A stretch of DNA of 64,000 nucleotides from Derxia gummosa DSM 723 (GCF_000482785.1 NZ_KI519499.1:808366-872365); one strand, 5' to 3'; positions 35,653-44,502 are shown, counted from the stretch's first letter. Program-made: numbers and translations. Notes: a model not told the origin generated them from the sequence alone.

Positions 35653-36405
35653 TCAGGCCGCGTCCCATTGCTCGCTGCTGAGCGCGGCGGCGACGGCCTG
35701 GGCGCGTGCTTCGAGCAGGGCGTGGTCGAGATCGTCGGACTTGAGGCCGGGATGGCCGGCGGCAAAGTCGCCCGCGTCGATGGCGCGGGCGGCGGCCAGC
35801 GCCCGGCGGAACTTGTCGGCCTTGCCGTAGGGCTTCACGTCCTGGCCCGGATAGGCGTGGAAGTCGCAGGTGGCGATGACGAGCAGGCGCTCGAAGCGCT
35901 CGGGCCGTGCCAGCCCGTCGAGCCGGGTGATGAGCATGGTGATCGCGCCGGCGCGCATGTCCACCGCGCGATGGATGCGGTCGCATTCGTTCACGGTCAG
36001 CAGTGCGAGGTCGCGGGTTTCGTCGTCGAGGCCGAGACGGTCGCAGATCGCGTGCACGAGCGGCGTGCCGCGCCGTTCGTGATGCAGATGGCTCGGCAGG
36101 AACTCGGGCGGCGAATCGGCCTTGCCGACCTTGTGCAGCAGCGCGGCCCAGCGCATGCACGACGGCAGCCGGCGCCGCGCGGCCTCGTCGATCATGCGCA
36201 GCTGGTGGTAGCCGATGTCCACCGTCTCGGGGTCGTCGCAGCTTTGCGGGATGCCGAACAGCGCGTCGAGTTCGGGCAGCACGCGCGTGAGCACGCCAGA
36301 CTCGTGCAGGCGCTCGAACACGGCGGACGGCAGCTCGCTCATGAGCGCCTCCGACAACAGCGGGCCGACGCGCCCGGGCGCGGCATGGAGAAGTTGATCG
36401 ATCAT
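35653..36405 (-). CDS. Stand-alone CCA-enzyme-like HD domain protein with an altered HD pair
   Basis: A 250-residue protein that resembles only the C-terminal half of bacterial CCA-adding enzymes (Cca). Shared stretches are SGVLTRVLPELDALFGIPQ, MRWAALLHKVGKADSPPEFLPSHLHHE, IHRAVDMRAGAITMLITRLD and RPERFERLLVIATCDF. The N-terminal nucleotidyltransferase domain is missing. In place of the HD metal pair it has His-Lys (LLHKVGK), so phosphohydrolase activity is doubtful. The gene begins at 36405 with a complete start, so it is a distinct short family, not a visible truncation. Its role is unknown; RNA binding is possible. Confidence 0.72.
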   Translation of the reverse strand: MIDQLLHAAPGRVGPLLSEALMSELPSAVFERLHESGVLTRVLPELDALFGIPQSCDDPETVDIGYHQLRMIDEAARRRLPSCMRWAALLHKVGKADSPPEFLPSHLHHERRGTPLVHAICDRLGLDDETRDLALLTVNECDRIHRAVDMRAGAITMLITRLDGLARPERFERLLVIATCDFHAYPGQDVKPYGKADKFRRALAAARAIDAGDFAAGHPGLKSDDLDHALLEARAQAVAAALSSEQWDAA

Positions 36406-36513
36406 CGGAACAGCCGCGACAAAGCCGACATCGGTCGGCGGGATCGCGCCACCGATGCCAGAGCCGTGCCATCCCCGTCGATGCGCGCGGCGCCAACCTC
36501 CAGGGAGTCGCCG

Positions 36514-36816
36514 ATGAATGCCGCCAGCCCGACCGATGTGCAGGTCGTCCACAACCCCGGCGCGAGCCGCTTCGAGGCCACGGTCGAAGGCCAGCTCTGC
36601 GTGGCCGACTACTACCTCGACGGCCAGCGCATGGTCATGAACCACACCGGCGTGCCGCGCGCGCTCGAAGGCCGGGGCATCGCCGCCAGGCTCGTGGCCG
36701 CCGCCTTCGCTCACGCCGCGCGCGAGGGGCTGACGATCGTGCCGCAATGCAGCTACGTGGCGGTATGGGCGCGCCGCCATCCCGAGCAGGCGGCGGGCGT
36801 GGTGGCGGGCGGCTGA
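36514..36816 (+). CDS. Small GNAT-fold N-acetyltransferase, YjdJ/GCN5-related type
   Basis: A 100-residue protein of the short GNAT group. After VQVVHNPGASRFEATVEGQL comes MVMNHTGVPRALEGRGIAARLVAAAF, which holds the acetyl-CoA loop (EGRGIAARL). It ends in IVPQCSYVAVWARRHPE, the usual tail of this group. The biological acceptor is unknown. AGGGAG lies 8 bases before the ATG. It is divergent from the HD-domain gene, with 108 bases between. Confidence 0.83.
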   Translation: MNAASPTDVQVVHNPGASRFEATVEGQLCVADYYLDGQRMVMNHTGVPRALEGRGIAARLVAAAFAHAAREGLTIVPQCSYVAVWARRHPEQAAGVVAGG

Positions 36817-36897
36817 CGCAGGCGGCGGGGATTGGCGGGCGCCTGACGGCAGACGGCGCGCGCGGCGGCAGGCGCCCGACGCGCGCGCCGGAAACGA

Positions 36898-36923
36898 CAA
36901 CGCCCGGCATGCACCGGGCGTTG
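36898..36923. terminator. Bidirectional terminator hairpin
   Basis: CAACGCCCGG with CCGGGCGTTG is a perfect 10-bp stem around a 6-base loop, between the convergent GNAT and SRPBCC genes. On the minus strand it is followed by TCGTTTCC, so it fits best as the terminator of the SRPBCC gene. Confidence 0.65.
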
Positions 36924-36966
36924 CGAAGCGCTGGCCGCGAGGTCGGCGGGCGATGCCGCCGGCCTG

Positions 36967-37491
36967 CTACTTGCCCTCGACCGACTTCTTGAGCGCGTCG
37001 AGCCCGCTCTTGTAGATGCCGGTCACGGCCTTGATCGCGGCCTCGTCGTTCTGCTCGGGCGGCGGATCGTTGTTGAGGAAGGCGCGGTAGAAGGCGCCGC
37101 GCCATTCGACCGTGCTGGTCGCGCCGCTGCCGCTCACGCTGATGGTCGAGGTGTAGTTGTTGACCGGCACCGGCCCCGGATCCTTCATGCGGTAGCCGTA
37201 CTTGTGGTCGGCGTCGGAATAGCTTTCGAGCGTCTCGACGATGGTGCCGCCGCCCTTGAGCGCGATCGTGCGCACCGAGCCGACCTTGTTGCCGTCGGTG
37301 GCGGTGGTGCCTTCGACCGCCGGATGCCAGCCCAGATCGCCGAATTCCTTGATGCGCTTCCACACCGCATCGGCCGGCGCGTCGATGGTGATGGTCTCGA
37401 CGACCTTCTGGCGGGTCGGTCCGTGGGCGTGGGCGGCGCCGGCGATGCAGATGCCGGCGAGCGCGAGCGCGGCGCTGAATGAAACGCGCAT
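36967..37491 (-). CDS. Periplasmic SRPBCC (START-like) protein, MxaD-like
   Basis: A 174-residue exported protein with a signal peptide (residues 1-22, ending GAAHA). One SRPBCC/polyketide-cyclase fold follows: VETITIDAPADAVWKRIKEF at the start, the typical DLGWHPAVEGTT, and STVEWRGAFYRAFL in the last strands. Periplasmic proteins of this kind include MxaD, which helps electron transfer from methanol dehydrogenase to its cytochrome. That makes a link to the PQQ dehydrogenase at 17-19 kb conceivable, but other roles in lipid or ligand binding are equally open. The YVTN propeller gene lies upstream on the same strand (231 bases). Confidence 0.75.
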   Translation of the reverse strand: MRVSFSAALALAGICIAGAAHAHGPTRQKVVETITIDAPADAVWKRIKEFGDLGWHPAVEGTTATDGNKVGSVRTIALKGGGTIVETLESYSDADHKYGYRMKDPGPVPVNNYTSTISVSGSGATSTVEWRGAFYRAFLNNDPPPEQNDEAAIKAVTGIYKSGLDALKKSVEGK

Positions 37492-37722
37492 GGGTGATGT
37501 CTCCTCGTTTTCCCTTGGGGCTCACGGCCCGGGAGGCCGGGCCGCGAATCAATGTGCCACAGGCTTCGCATGCGGCAACGCAGCGAAAGGCGGCTGGTGA
37601 AGATTGCCCGCGCATCGATTGCGGCGGGCTGTCGGCGCCGGTGACGACGCTTTGCCGGGGCACGGGAGTGGCCGTACCGCCGGCATGGTCGCCGGCGCGC
37701 CTCGTCACGGCCGGCAACGGCC

Positions 37723-39000
37723 TCAGCGCCCGGTGAGCATCCGGCCGAAGCCGCGCGGATTGCGGCCGAGGGCAACGCTGGCGAGGCGCCTGCCGCTCGC
37801 CGGATCAAGCAGCACGGCCTCGTCGTTCATCCAGCTCACCACCAGCAACCGGTCGCCGGCCAGCGCGATGCCCTCGGGATAGTCGGCCGCGCCGACGAAG
37901 GTGGCGACCACGCGCGGGGTGAAGCGCACACCGGCCGGGCCTGGCTGGCCGGTCTCGCCGGCCGGGACGGTCGCATTCGCCAAGCTGCTCGCACTGGCCG
38001 AGCCGGTCACACCGGGCTGTCCGGTCCGGTCCGGCGCGCCGGACCCGCCCTGCCCGCCCGCCTCCTCCGCCAGCGCGAGCCGCGACACCGATTCCTCGTG
38101 CTGGTTCGTCACCCAGGCGCGGCGGCCGTCAGCCGAGAACGCCACGCCATAGGGCGCGAGGCCGACCGGAAGCGTTGCCGTCACGCGACGGGCCGCCACG
38201 TCCACCACGCTCACGTCATTGCTGACCACGTTGAGCGCGAGCAGCTCGCGTCCGCCCGGCGCCAGCTCGATCGCGAACGGATGCTCGCCCACGCGGATGC
38301 GTGCGCGCGGCGCGAGCGTCGCGGCGTCGAGCATGGCGATGCAATCGTCATCGCGCTCGGCCACGTACACGGTGGCGCCATCGGCCGACACCGCGATGCC
38401 GGCCGGCGCGCGCCCGACCGGCGTGCTCACCACCACCCGGCCGGCGGCCACGTCGATCGCGTCGAGCCGGTTGCCGTACCAGGCTGCGACATACACCCGC
38501 CGCCCGTCCGGCGCCGCCGCGATGCCGACCGGCCCGTCCGGCACCGGTACCGTCGCCACGACCGCGCGCGTCGCGATGTCGATGACCGACACCGATCCGC
38601 CCTCGGCATTGGCGACGAACACCCGTCCGGCCGCCTCGCTCGCCGCCACACCGGCCGGCGCCTTGCCGACCGCCACCGTCGCCACCACGCGCGCCGCCGC
38701 CACATCCACCACGCTCACCGAATCGGAGCCCTGGTTGGTGATCCAGGCGAAGGGCGCGGCTTGCGCGGCCGGCAGCGCCGAGCCGAACAGCGCGGCCAGC
38801 AGCCAGCCGGCTCGCCGCCGGCCCGCACGATGCTGCCGACAGGTCGCGCCGGATGGTCCGGACCGCCCGACCCGCGCGCGCGGACGCAGGCAGGCAATCG
38901 GATGGGCAAGCGGACGATCAGGCAGGCAAGCCAATGGACGGCAAAGCAGACGGGCAAGCGGACGGCCGAGCCGGTTCAACAGGTAGAGGCAACTTGTCAT
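37723..39000 (-). CDS. YVTN-type beta-propeller protein, exported
   Basis: A 425-residue protein with seven-bladed propeller repeats of about 42 residues. Examples are NQGSDSVSVVDVAAARVVATV, NAEGGSVSVIDIATRAVVATV and WYGNRLDAIDVAAGRVVVST. These are like PQQ-associated and surface-layer YVTN proteins. A secretion signal (GWLLAALFGSALPAAQA) begins only about 63 residues after the ATG at 39000. The true start is therefore probably an unrecognised GTG/TTG/CTG further in. A Gly/Pro/Thr-rich insert (about 300-335) interrupts the last blades. The role is unknown; periplasmic protein-protein contact is likely. The 37492-37722 gap holds no gene. Confidence 0.75.
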   Translation of the reverse strand: MTSCLYLLNRLGRPLARLLCRPLACLPDRPLAHPIACLRPRARVGRSGPSGATCRQHRAGRRRAGWLLAALFGSALPAAQAAPFAWITNQGSDSVSVVDVAAARVVATVAVGKAPAGVAASEAAGRVFVANAEGGSVSVIDIATRAVVATVPVPDGPVGIAAAPDGRRVYVAAWYGNRLDAIDVAAGRVVVSTPVGRAPAGIAVSADGATVYVAERDDDCIAMLDAATLAPRARIRVGEHPFAIELAPGGRELLALNVVSNDVSVVDVAARRVTATLPVGLAPYGVAFSADGRRAWVTNQHEESVSRLALAEEAGGQGGSGAPDRTGQPGVTGSASASSLANATVPAGETGQPGPAGVRFTPRVVATFVGAADYPEGIALAGDRLLVVSWMNDEAVLLDPASGRRLASVALGRNPRGFGRMLTGR

Positions 39001-39133
39001 GGGGCGGGAATGGCGCGGATCACGGCCCGCGAGCTTGCCCGCCCGCGCGCACCGCCGGTAAGCGGTGACAACCCGCGCGCCATCTGGCGACAATCGCCGG
39101 CTCACCGCACCGACTGCATTCCGAGGCCCGCCG

Positions 39134-39889
39134 ATGTGCCAGCTCCTGGCGATGAACTGCAACGTCCCGACCGACATCGTCTTCAGCTTCACCGGCTTCG
39201 CGACGCGGTCCTGCGAGCATGCTGACGGCTTCGGCATCGCCTTCTTCGAGGGACGCGGCGTGCGCTGCTTCGTCGATGCCCAGCGCGCCGCCGACTCGCC
39301 CATCGCCGAGCTGGTCAAGCGCTACCCGATCCGCAGCACCAACGTCATCGCCCACATCCGCAAGGCCACCGTGGGCCGCGTCGCGCTGGAGAACACGCAT
39401 CCGTTCATCCGCGAGCTGTGGGGGCGCTACTGGGTGTTCGCGCACAACGGCAATCTGACGGACTACCGGCCGCAACTGCACGCCGGCTTCCAGCCCGTGG
39501 GCGACACCGACAGCGAGCGCGCCTTCTGCTGGCTGATGCAGGAGTTAGCCAAGCAGCACGCCCGCGTGCCCCGGCCGCTGGAGCTGGCCGAGACGCTGGC
39601 CGAGCTGCTGCCCGCCGTCACCGCCCACGGCAACTTCAACTTCACGCTCAGCAACGGCGAGGCGCTGTGGGCGCATTGCTCCACCCATCTGCACTACATC
39701 GCGCGCCGCCATCCGTTCTCGACCGCGCGGCTGCAGGACGAGGACATGCGCATCAACTTCGCCCAGCACACGACGGCCGGCGACCGCGTGGCCGTCATCG
39801 CCACCGAGCCGCTCACGGCCGACGAGACCTGGACCGCGTTCTCGCCGGGCGAGCTGAAGGTGTTCGTGGACGGCGCGCCGCTGGTGTGA
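39134..39889 (+). CDS. Class II glutamine amidotransferase, YafJ/EgtC-like
   Basis: A 251-residue protein with an N-terminal nucleophile amidohydrolase fold. Cys2 right after the initiator Met is the catalytic residue (MCQLLAMNCN). RSTNVIAHIRKATVG, NTHPFIRELWGRYWVFAHNGN and DTDSERAFCWLM are the usual glutaminase markers. No synthetase domain is attached, as in YafJ and EgtC (the latter trims gamma-glutamyl groups in ergothioneine synthesis). No ergothioneine genes are near, so the substrate stays open. The ATG at 39134 is fixed by the need for Cys2. Confidence 0.88.
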   Translation: MCQLLAMNCNVPTDIVFSFTGFATRSCEHADGFGIAFFEGRGVRCFVDAQRAADSPIAELVKRYPIRSTNVIAHIRKATVGRVALENTHPFIRELWGRYWVFAHNGNLTDYRPQLHAGFQPVGDTDSERAFCWLMQELAKQHARVPRPLELAETLAELLPAVTAHGNFNFTLSNGEALWAHCSTHLHYIARRHPFSTARLQDEDMRINFAQHTTAGDRVAVIATEPLTADETWTAFSPGELKVFVDGAPLV

Positions 39890-39970
39890 CGGCACGCGGG
39901 GGCGGACGACCGGACCGCCGCGATGCCCGGCGGCGGCACAGCCCCGCGCCCATCCGCCGCCCAGCCGGCC

Positions 39971-40582
39971 TCAGCCGCCCAGCCGCCCCGGCGCGAAGCG
40001 GCTGTGCGACATCTGCACCCGGTCCTGCGAGGCGATCAGCCCCGCCAGCGACAGCAGCATGCAGCGCACGTCGGCGCGCCGGCGCGCATCGACATCGAAC
40101 ACCGGCACGGTCAGGCCGAAGCTCTGCACCAGCGCGCGGTAGTTGTCGATCGCGTTCGGATCGTCGCCAAGGCGGGGCACGCCCACGACCATCGAGCCGC
40201 GCGTGCGCGTGAGCAAGGAATGGAAGGCATCCATGTAGGCCGCCAGATCGTCGAGCGGTGCCTGCTCCTCGTGGTTGAGCAGCAGCACCAGTCCGAGCGC
40301 GCCGATCGACAGCACATCCCACATGAAGTCGAAGCGGCGCTGGCCCGGCGTGCCGTAGAGGTGGATCGCGTACTGCTCGTCGAGCTTGAGCACGCCGTAG
40401 TCCATCGCCACCGTCGTGCTGTTCTTCATGAAGCGCAGCTCGTCGGTCGGCGCCACGTCGGTACCCACCACGGGAATGTCGGACACCGCCGAGATTGCGG
40501 TGGTCTTGCCGGCGCCCGGCGGGCCGGCGAAAAGGATCTTGAGGTTCACGCGCTCCGGGTCCGCGACGACGGCCCGCGTCAC
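39971..40582 (-). CDS. Small GTPase-like ATP/GTP-binding protein (MglA/COG2229-like)
   Basis: A 203-residue P-loop protein. Walker A GPPGAGKTT (residues 20-28), switch regions with TDVAPTDELRFM and a TPGQRRFDFMW motif (the DxxGQ of Ras-like proteins) are seen. The NKxD base-recognition motif is replaced by VPRLGDD, so nucleotide choice is uncertain. Proteins of this kind (COG2229) often pair with a partner encoded just upstream, here the 284-residue protein whose stop overlaps this ATG. They act in polarity or signalling in some bacteria. No pilus or chemotaxis gene is close. Confidence 0.8.
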   Translation of the reverse strand: MTRAVVADPERVNLKILFAGPPGAGKTTAISAVSDIPVVGTDVAPTDELRFMKNSTTVAMDYGVLKLDEQYAIHLYGTPGQRRFDFMWDVLSIGALGLVLLLNHEEQAPLDDLAAYMDAFHSLLTRTRGSMVVGVPRLGDDPNAIDNYRALVQSFGLTVPVFDVDARRRADVRCMLLSLAGLIASQDRVQMSHSRFAPGRLGG

Positions 40583-41433
40583 AGCGCGCGCAGTCGCTTG
40601 AACAGCGACGACACCCAGCCGCGCGCCGGCGCGGCTGGCGCGGCGGCCGCCGCCTCGTCGGCCTCGCTGGCCAGGTGCACGTCGGCCCGGCGCCGGTCGG
40701 CCGCCTGCGCTGCGCCGCCGGCCACGGTGCGCGCGGACCGGTCGGAGTAAGAGTGCCCTGCCCCCGGCGCCGTGCCGACCAGCGCGCGCGCGGCGGCGCC
40801 ACCCGCGACCGGCGCCTGGCCGACAGGCTCGTCATTGGCCGGCTCGCCGGGCACCGCCGCGAGCGGCTGGCGTCGGTTGATCACCTCGACCAGCCCCGCC
40901 GCCAGCCCCGCCGCGTAGATGCGGTTGATCTTCTCCATCTCGATGCCGGTGATGCTGCGCGCCAGCGCGATCGAGGTCGGATGGCGCGTCAGCAGCGCGA
41001 GCAGGCGCACGCAATCCTCGTCATGCGGCAACCGGGAGAGATTGGGCCAGTCGGTGAAGCGCACCACATCGAAGCGCGAGCTGCCCTGCACCGGCAGTCC
41101 GCCCGAGCCGAGATAGCCGATGCGCCAGCGCAGCTCGGCCAGGGGGCGCGGACGCAGCATGGGCTGGCGCGCTTCCTCTCCGTAGCTCAGCGCGATGTCC
41201 TCCGGCCGGATCGCGCAGAGCAGATCGACGTCCGCTCCCGCCACGTCGCACAGCCGGCGACGCGGATCGACAGTCATTCCCTGGCCACGGCCGCCCCTCA
41301 GCGTCAGCCGGGCGGGCTGGCCCACACGCTCGACATGGTCGAGCACGCCCAGCAACGAATCGGCGAATTCGAAAGTCGTGGCACGCGCGGGTACCGCGGC
41401 AATTCCGCGTGAAACTTCGTGATTGAGGATCAT
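40579..41433 (-). CDS. Hypothetical partner protein of the small GTPase
   Basis: A 284-residue protein that I cannot place. Residues 1-190 look folded (FEFADSLLGVLDHVERVGQP, IRPEDIALSYGEEA, LSRLPHDEDCVRLLALLTRH, MEKINRIYAAGLAAGLVEV). The last of these is winged-helix-like, similar to the PatA/DUF4388-associated domains found beside COG2229 GTPases. Residues 195-265 are Ala/Pro-rich and disordered; the end is basic (WVSSLFKRLRAL). Its stop overlaps the GTPase start (ATGA), so they are coupled. GGAAAGG precedes the ATG. It may be an effector or anchor of the GTPase. Confidence 0.7.
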   Translation of the reverse strand: MILNHEVSRGIAAVPARATTFEFADSLLGVLDHVERVGQPARLTLRGGRGQGMTVDPRRRLCDVAGADVDLLCAIRPEDIALSYGEEARQPMLRPRPLAELRWRIGYLGSGGLPVQGSSRFDVVRFTDWPNLSRLPHDEDCVRLLALLTRHPTSIALARSITGIEMEKINRIYAAGLAAGLVEVINRRQPLAAVPGEPANDEPVGQAPVAGGAAARALVGTAPGAGHSYSDRSARTVAGGAAQAADRRRADVHLASEADEAAAAAPAAPARGWVSSLFKRLRAL

Positions 41434-42783
41434 TGCTTGCCTTTCCAGTCGGCTTTCGGAATTGGACTGCCGGCGCCCACACCTCCGGGGGACGCCGCTT
41501 CCGATGGCGCGGCTCCCGGAATCTGCGCCCCGGTCACGTCTGCCCTCCTGTCGGATGCGAGGTGCCGCAAGGGACATACCCGCACGCACGCCGGCTGAAG
41601 ACGGCAGACGAGATCTGTGACGTGATTAACGAATTCGAGCAGAAATCCCGCCGACGACACGATGACCCGACCCGTCACTGCCACACGGACGGCGACGACA
41701 GTCTGCATCCGGCCCGAATCCCACGACTCCGAATATGCCGCCGGTGCCCCACACTCGGTGCAGGTTTGTCGCAAAACGAACGTAATAGCGTGACGAATCT
41801 TTCATTCATCATCGGGGAAACATTGGACCGGCCACCGTATTTCATCGACTGCTTGCCGTGATTTGGCACGACCGGGATTCTTCCCGAATAACGAGAATTT
41901 GCAAGTCAATTCCACATGAATGAATCCGGCCAATTCAATCAACAATTGGCATTCGCGATCCGGAATCAGGCAGCCGCGCAACCGCGATGCAGGAAATGCC
42001 AGACGCAATTCAGCCGGACCGGATCATCCTGACAGGCGAGGCGCATCATGGTTCACAGGCCCGGTCGGCCGGTGGCATCGGCTGGTGTCATGCCACGCCA
42101 CGACGGCACCTGCGCGCGACACCTAGAGGATCGCGGCCGTGATCCTGGCGGGAGCGCCTTGGCGATTCGTGGAGCCGAGCACCGATTGCCTGCGCAGGCA
42201 CGCCTCCAGCCGCGCGAGTGACCTATCGTGACCACATGCGAACCCCGGTTGCACCTCGTCGAAGGCAGGTTGCCGACCACGGGAATCACCGCTGCCTTCC
42301 CGCGTCAAAGCGAGCCTCATCCCCCGCTGATTCACCTAGCCACACCACGGTTTCGTGCGGAACCTCACCTAGGACTTTTGTGGCCTTGGAGATTCCGGAT
42401 CACGGAAATCGAGCCATTGACTGGATCATGGGCCAAATGGCGCAATCTCCGCACCACCCGTCACTCCGTCGGGCGAAGGTGAATAGCGATGGCATGTCCG
42501 GCAAAAGCGGCATGAATCCGGCGGTACGACCAGCGGCATCGCCGCCCGAAACATCAGCGGAAGCAGGCGTTGACACGTACCCGGGGGCGCCGCCCCGTCA
42601 TGTGAATTGAGGCGCGAATGGGCACCGCACCGATTGACGAAATGCGACGGATTGCAGAGTCGTACCGACGTCGCATCGTGGCGACCACCGGGAGGTATCC
42701 GGCGTTCCGCCGGGAAGAATTGGCGAGATGAATCGCCCGCCTTGTCCATTACGACCGCGTACACGAACAGCGAGGAAACGCAC
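41434..42783. other. 1.35-kb gene-free, low-GC region
   Basis: No reading frame here has the codon pattern of its neighbours or a family likeness. Base composition drops strongly: 41761-41820 is about 43% G+C by count, against roughly 70% elsewhere. The region must hold the promoter of the glycosyltransferase (42784) and of the GTPase pair (41433). It could be the remains of an acquired segment, a large regulatory region or hold a small RNA. I found no tRNA, terminal repeat or transposase fragment. Confidence 0.6.
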
Positions 42784-44109
42784 ATGAATGTCGTCTGCCT
42801 CAACGCGGGCTACTCGACGCCCGACGCGCCGGCCGCCGCACTGCGGACGATCGCGCGCGGCCTGGTCCAGCGCGGCCACGAGGTGACGGTGGTGGCGCTG
42901 GACGAGCCCGGGGGCGCGCCCGACGAGGCGATCGATGGCGTGCGCGTGCTGCGACTGGCACCGTCGCGGCCCACGCCGCTCACGCTCTGGCACTGGCTGG
43001 CGCGCGACGGTGCGGGCCGCCAGGACGCTGCGCTGGCGCTGCTGCTGCGGCGGCTGTTCTCGACGCGCAAGCCCGATGCCGTCTGCGTGCATGACCTCGG
43101 CCCGCTCACGGCGACCGCCTGGCGCATCTGCGCCGAGGCCGGCGTGCCGGTGGCCCAGGTGCTGCACGACTACCGCGTGATCTGCGAACGCCGCACCTTG
43201 CTGCGCCAGCCGGCCTGCGCCCTGCCCTGCGACAACTGCGTGGCGGCGCAAGGCCAGTTGCGCGCCGCCTCCGGCCGGGTCGACGCGGTCGTGGGCGTGA
43301 GCCGCGCCGTGCTGCGCGCCCACCTCGCGGCGGGGCTGTTCGCCGGCGCGCGCTACGAGGCGGTGATCGAAAGCGCGCTCGATCTGGCGCCGGCGCCGGT
43401 GCCACCGCGCCGCCGGCCGAGGTTGGAGTTCGGCTATCGCGGGCCGATCGCGCCGGGCAGCGGCGTCGAGACGCTGTGCGCGACCTTCGCCCGGCTGCAT
43501 GCGGCGCATGGCGACGCGATCCGGCTGACGGTGTCGGGCACGGGCAACGCGGGCACGCATCCCTGGCATGGCAACACCGTCGGCGCCCCCCGCCAGGCGA
43601 TCGGCCGGGATGGCCATCACGCCCAGGCCGAGCTTCCGGGTCACGAGACGCCGGCCGACGACGCCGCGCACGCCGCGCTGCTGCGCGCGCGCTACGGCCG
43701 CGACCACGGCATCGAGTTCACCGGGCCGATGCCGGCGCGCGACTTCCACGCCGGACTCGACCTGAGCATCGCGCCGGCCGAATGGGAAGTCCCCTGGCCG
43801 ACCGCCGTGATCGAGTCGATCGGCCACGGCGTGCCGGTGGTGGCGGCGCGACGCGGCGCGCTCACCGAAGTGATCGCGCCGGGCGTGAACGGCCTGTTCT
43901 ACGAACCCGACGCCGCCGACGGACTGGCCACGGTGCTCGACATGCTGATCGATGACCCGCTGCGCATCCGCGCGATGCACCGACGCTGCCGGCCGAGCAT
44001 CGCGCGCCTGCTCGATGTCGAACGCATGATCGATGAGCATGAGGAGGTCATCCACGCGCTCACGCTGCCGCGCCGCGAGCATGCGCGGCGCCTGCACCCG
44101 GCGGACTGA
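42784..44109 (+). CDS. Glycosyltransferase family 4 protein
   Basis: A 441-residue GT-B enzyme. The N-terminal half has the family look (AALRTIARGLVQRGHEVTVVALDEPG). A cysteine-rich insert (CERRTLLRQPACALPCDNC) lies at about residues 137-156. The C-terminal nucleotide-sugar site is PAEWEVPWPTAVIESIGHGVPVVA, GALTEVIAPGVNGLFYEPD. It should add a sugar to a surface glycan on the cytoplasmic side. GAGGAAA precedes the ATG. It stands alone; the acyltransferase at 30-32 kb could modify the same glycan, but that is speculation. The gene follows the low-GC region, while its own composition is normal. Confidence 0.85.
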   Translation: MNVVCLNAGYSTPDAPAAALRTIARGLVQRGHEVTVVALDEPGGAPDEAIDGVRVLRLAPSRPTPLTLWHWLARDGAGRQDAALALLLRRLFSTRKPDAVCVHDLGPLTATAWRICAEAGVPVAQVLHDYRVICERRTLLRQPACALPCDNCVAAQGQLRAASGRVDAVVGVSRAVLRAHLAAGLFAGARYEAVIESALDLAPAPVPPRRRPRLEFGYRGPIAPGSGVETLCATFARLHAAHGDAIRLTVSGTGNAGTHPWHGNTVGAPRQAIGRDGHHAQAELPGHETPADDAAHAALLRARYGRDHGIEFTGPMPARDFHAGLDLSIAPAEWEVPWPTAVIESIGHGVPVVAARRGALTEVIAPGVNGLFYEPDAADGLATVLDMLIDDPLRIRAMHRRCRPSIARLLDVERMIDEHEEVIHALTLPRREHARRLHPAD

Positions 44110-44120
44110 GAAGGCCGGAA

Positions 44121-44167
44121 GCCCGGCATCGACGCCGGGCCGATGGCTTGAGGTCCGGCATCGACGC
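44121..44167. repeat. Hairpin and 13-bp direct repeat between convergent genes
   Basis: GCCCGGC with GCCGGGC (44121-44127, 44134-44140) makes a 7-bp stem. CCGGCATCGACGC occurs at 44124-44136 and 44155-44167. It lies between the convergent glycosyltransferase and Rieske ferredoxin genes and may serve as a weak terminator. Confidence 0.45.
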
Positions 44168-44178
44168 AGGGCCGGGGC

Positions 44179-44502
44179 TCAGAGCTCGGTATCGACGTCG
44201 ATCTCGACCATGCCGTCACCGGTCATGCGGATCGGGAACTCGGTGAGCTTGCAGCCCTGCGGGTCGAGGCCGTTGCCGTCGCGGCCGTCGAACACCCAGC
44301 CATGCACCGTGCAGATGAGGATGCGGCCGTTGAAGTCGGAGTTGTTGACGAGCGACTGGCGGTCGTGCGGGCAGACGGCCTCGTAGGCGCGGGGCTGGCC
44401 GCCGTCGGGCCACATGACGATGACCTCGCGGCCATCGACCGCGAAGGGCACCGTCTCGCCCTCGGCGATGTAGCGCTGCTTGCAAAGGGTCTGGAAGGGC
44501 AT
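44179..44502 (-). CDS. Rieske-type [2Fe-2S] ferredoxin
   Basis: A 107-residue cytoplasmic Rieske protein without a signal peptide. Cluster ligands are Cys44 and His46 (CPHDRQSL) and Cys64 and His67 (CTVHGWVF), with 17 residues between the pairs. The missing second cysteines of bc1-type proteins mark it as a ferredoxin of oxygenase systems (toluene monooxygenase C-like or biphenyl ferredoxin-like). GGAG stands before the ATG. No oxygenase is next to it; the IPNS-like oxygenase at 46-47 kb belongs to a family that does not need such a ferredoxin. Confidence 0.85.
   Translation of the reverse strand: MPFQTLCKQRYIAEGETVPFAVDGREVIVMWPDGGQPRAYEAVCPHDRQSLVNNSDFNGRILICTVHGWVFDGRDGNGLDPQGCKLTEFPIRMTGDGMVEIDVDTEL

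Noticed and set aside
37204..37482. Plus-strand open frame opposite the SRPBCC gene
   Set aside because: Antisense shadow; the minus strand has a signal peptide and a complete SRPBCC fold.
41866..41890. TTGGCACG in the low-GC region as a sigma-54 promoter
   Set aside because: The -24 part is good, but GC is absent at the required distance for the -12 element.
42218..42610. 130-codon open frame in the low-GC region as a gene
   Set aside because: No homology sense, no ribosome binding site, and a codon pattern unlike the real genes around it.
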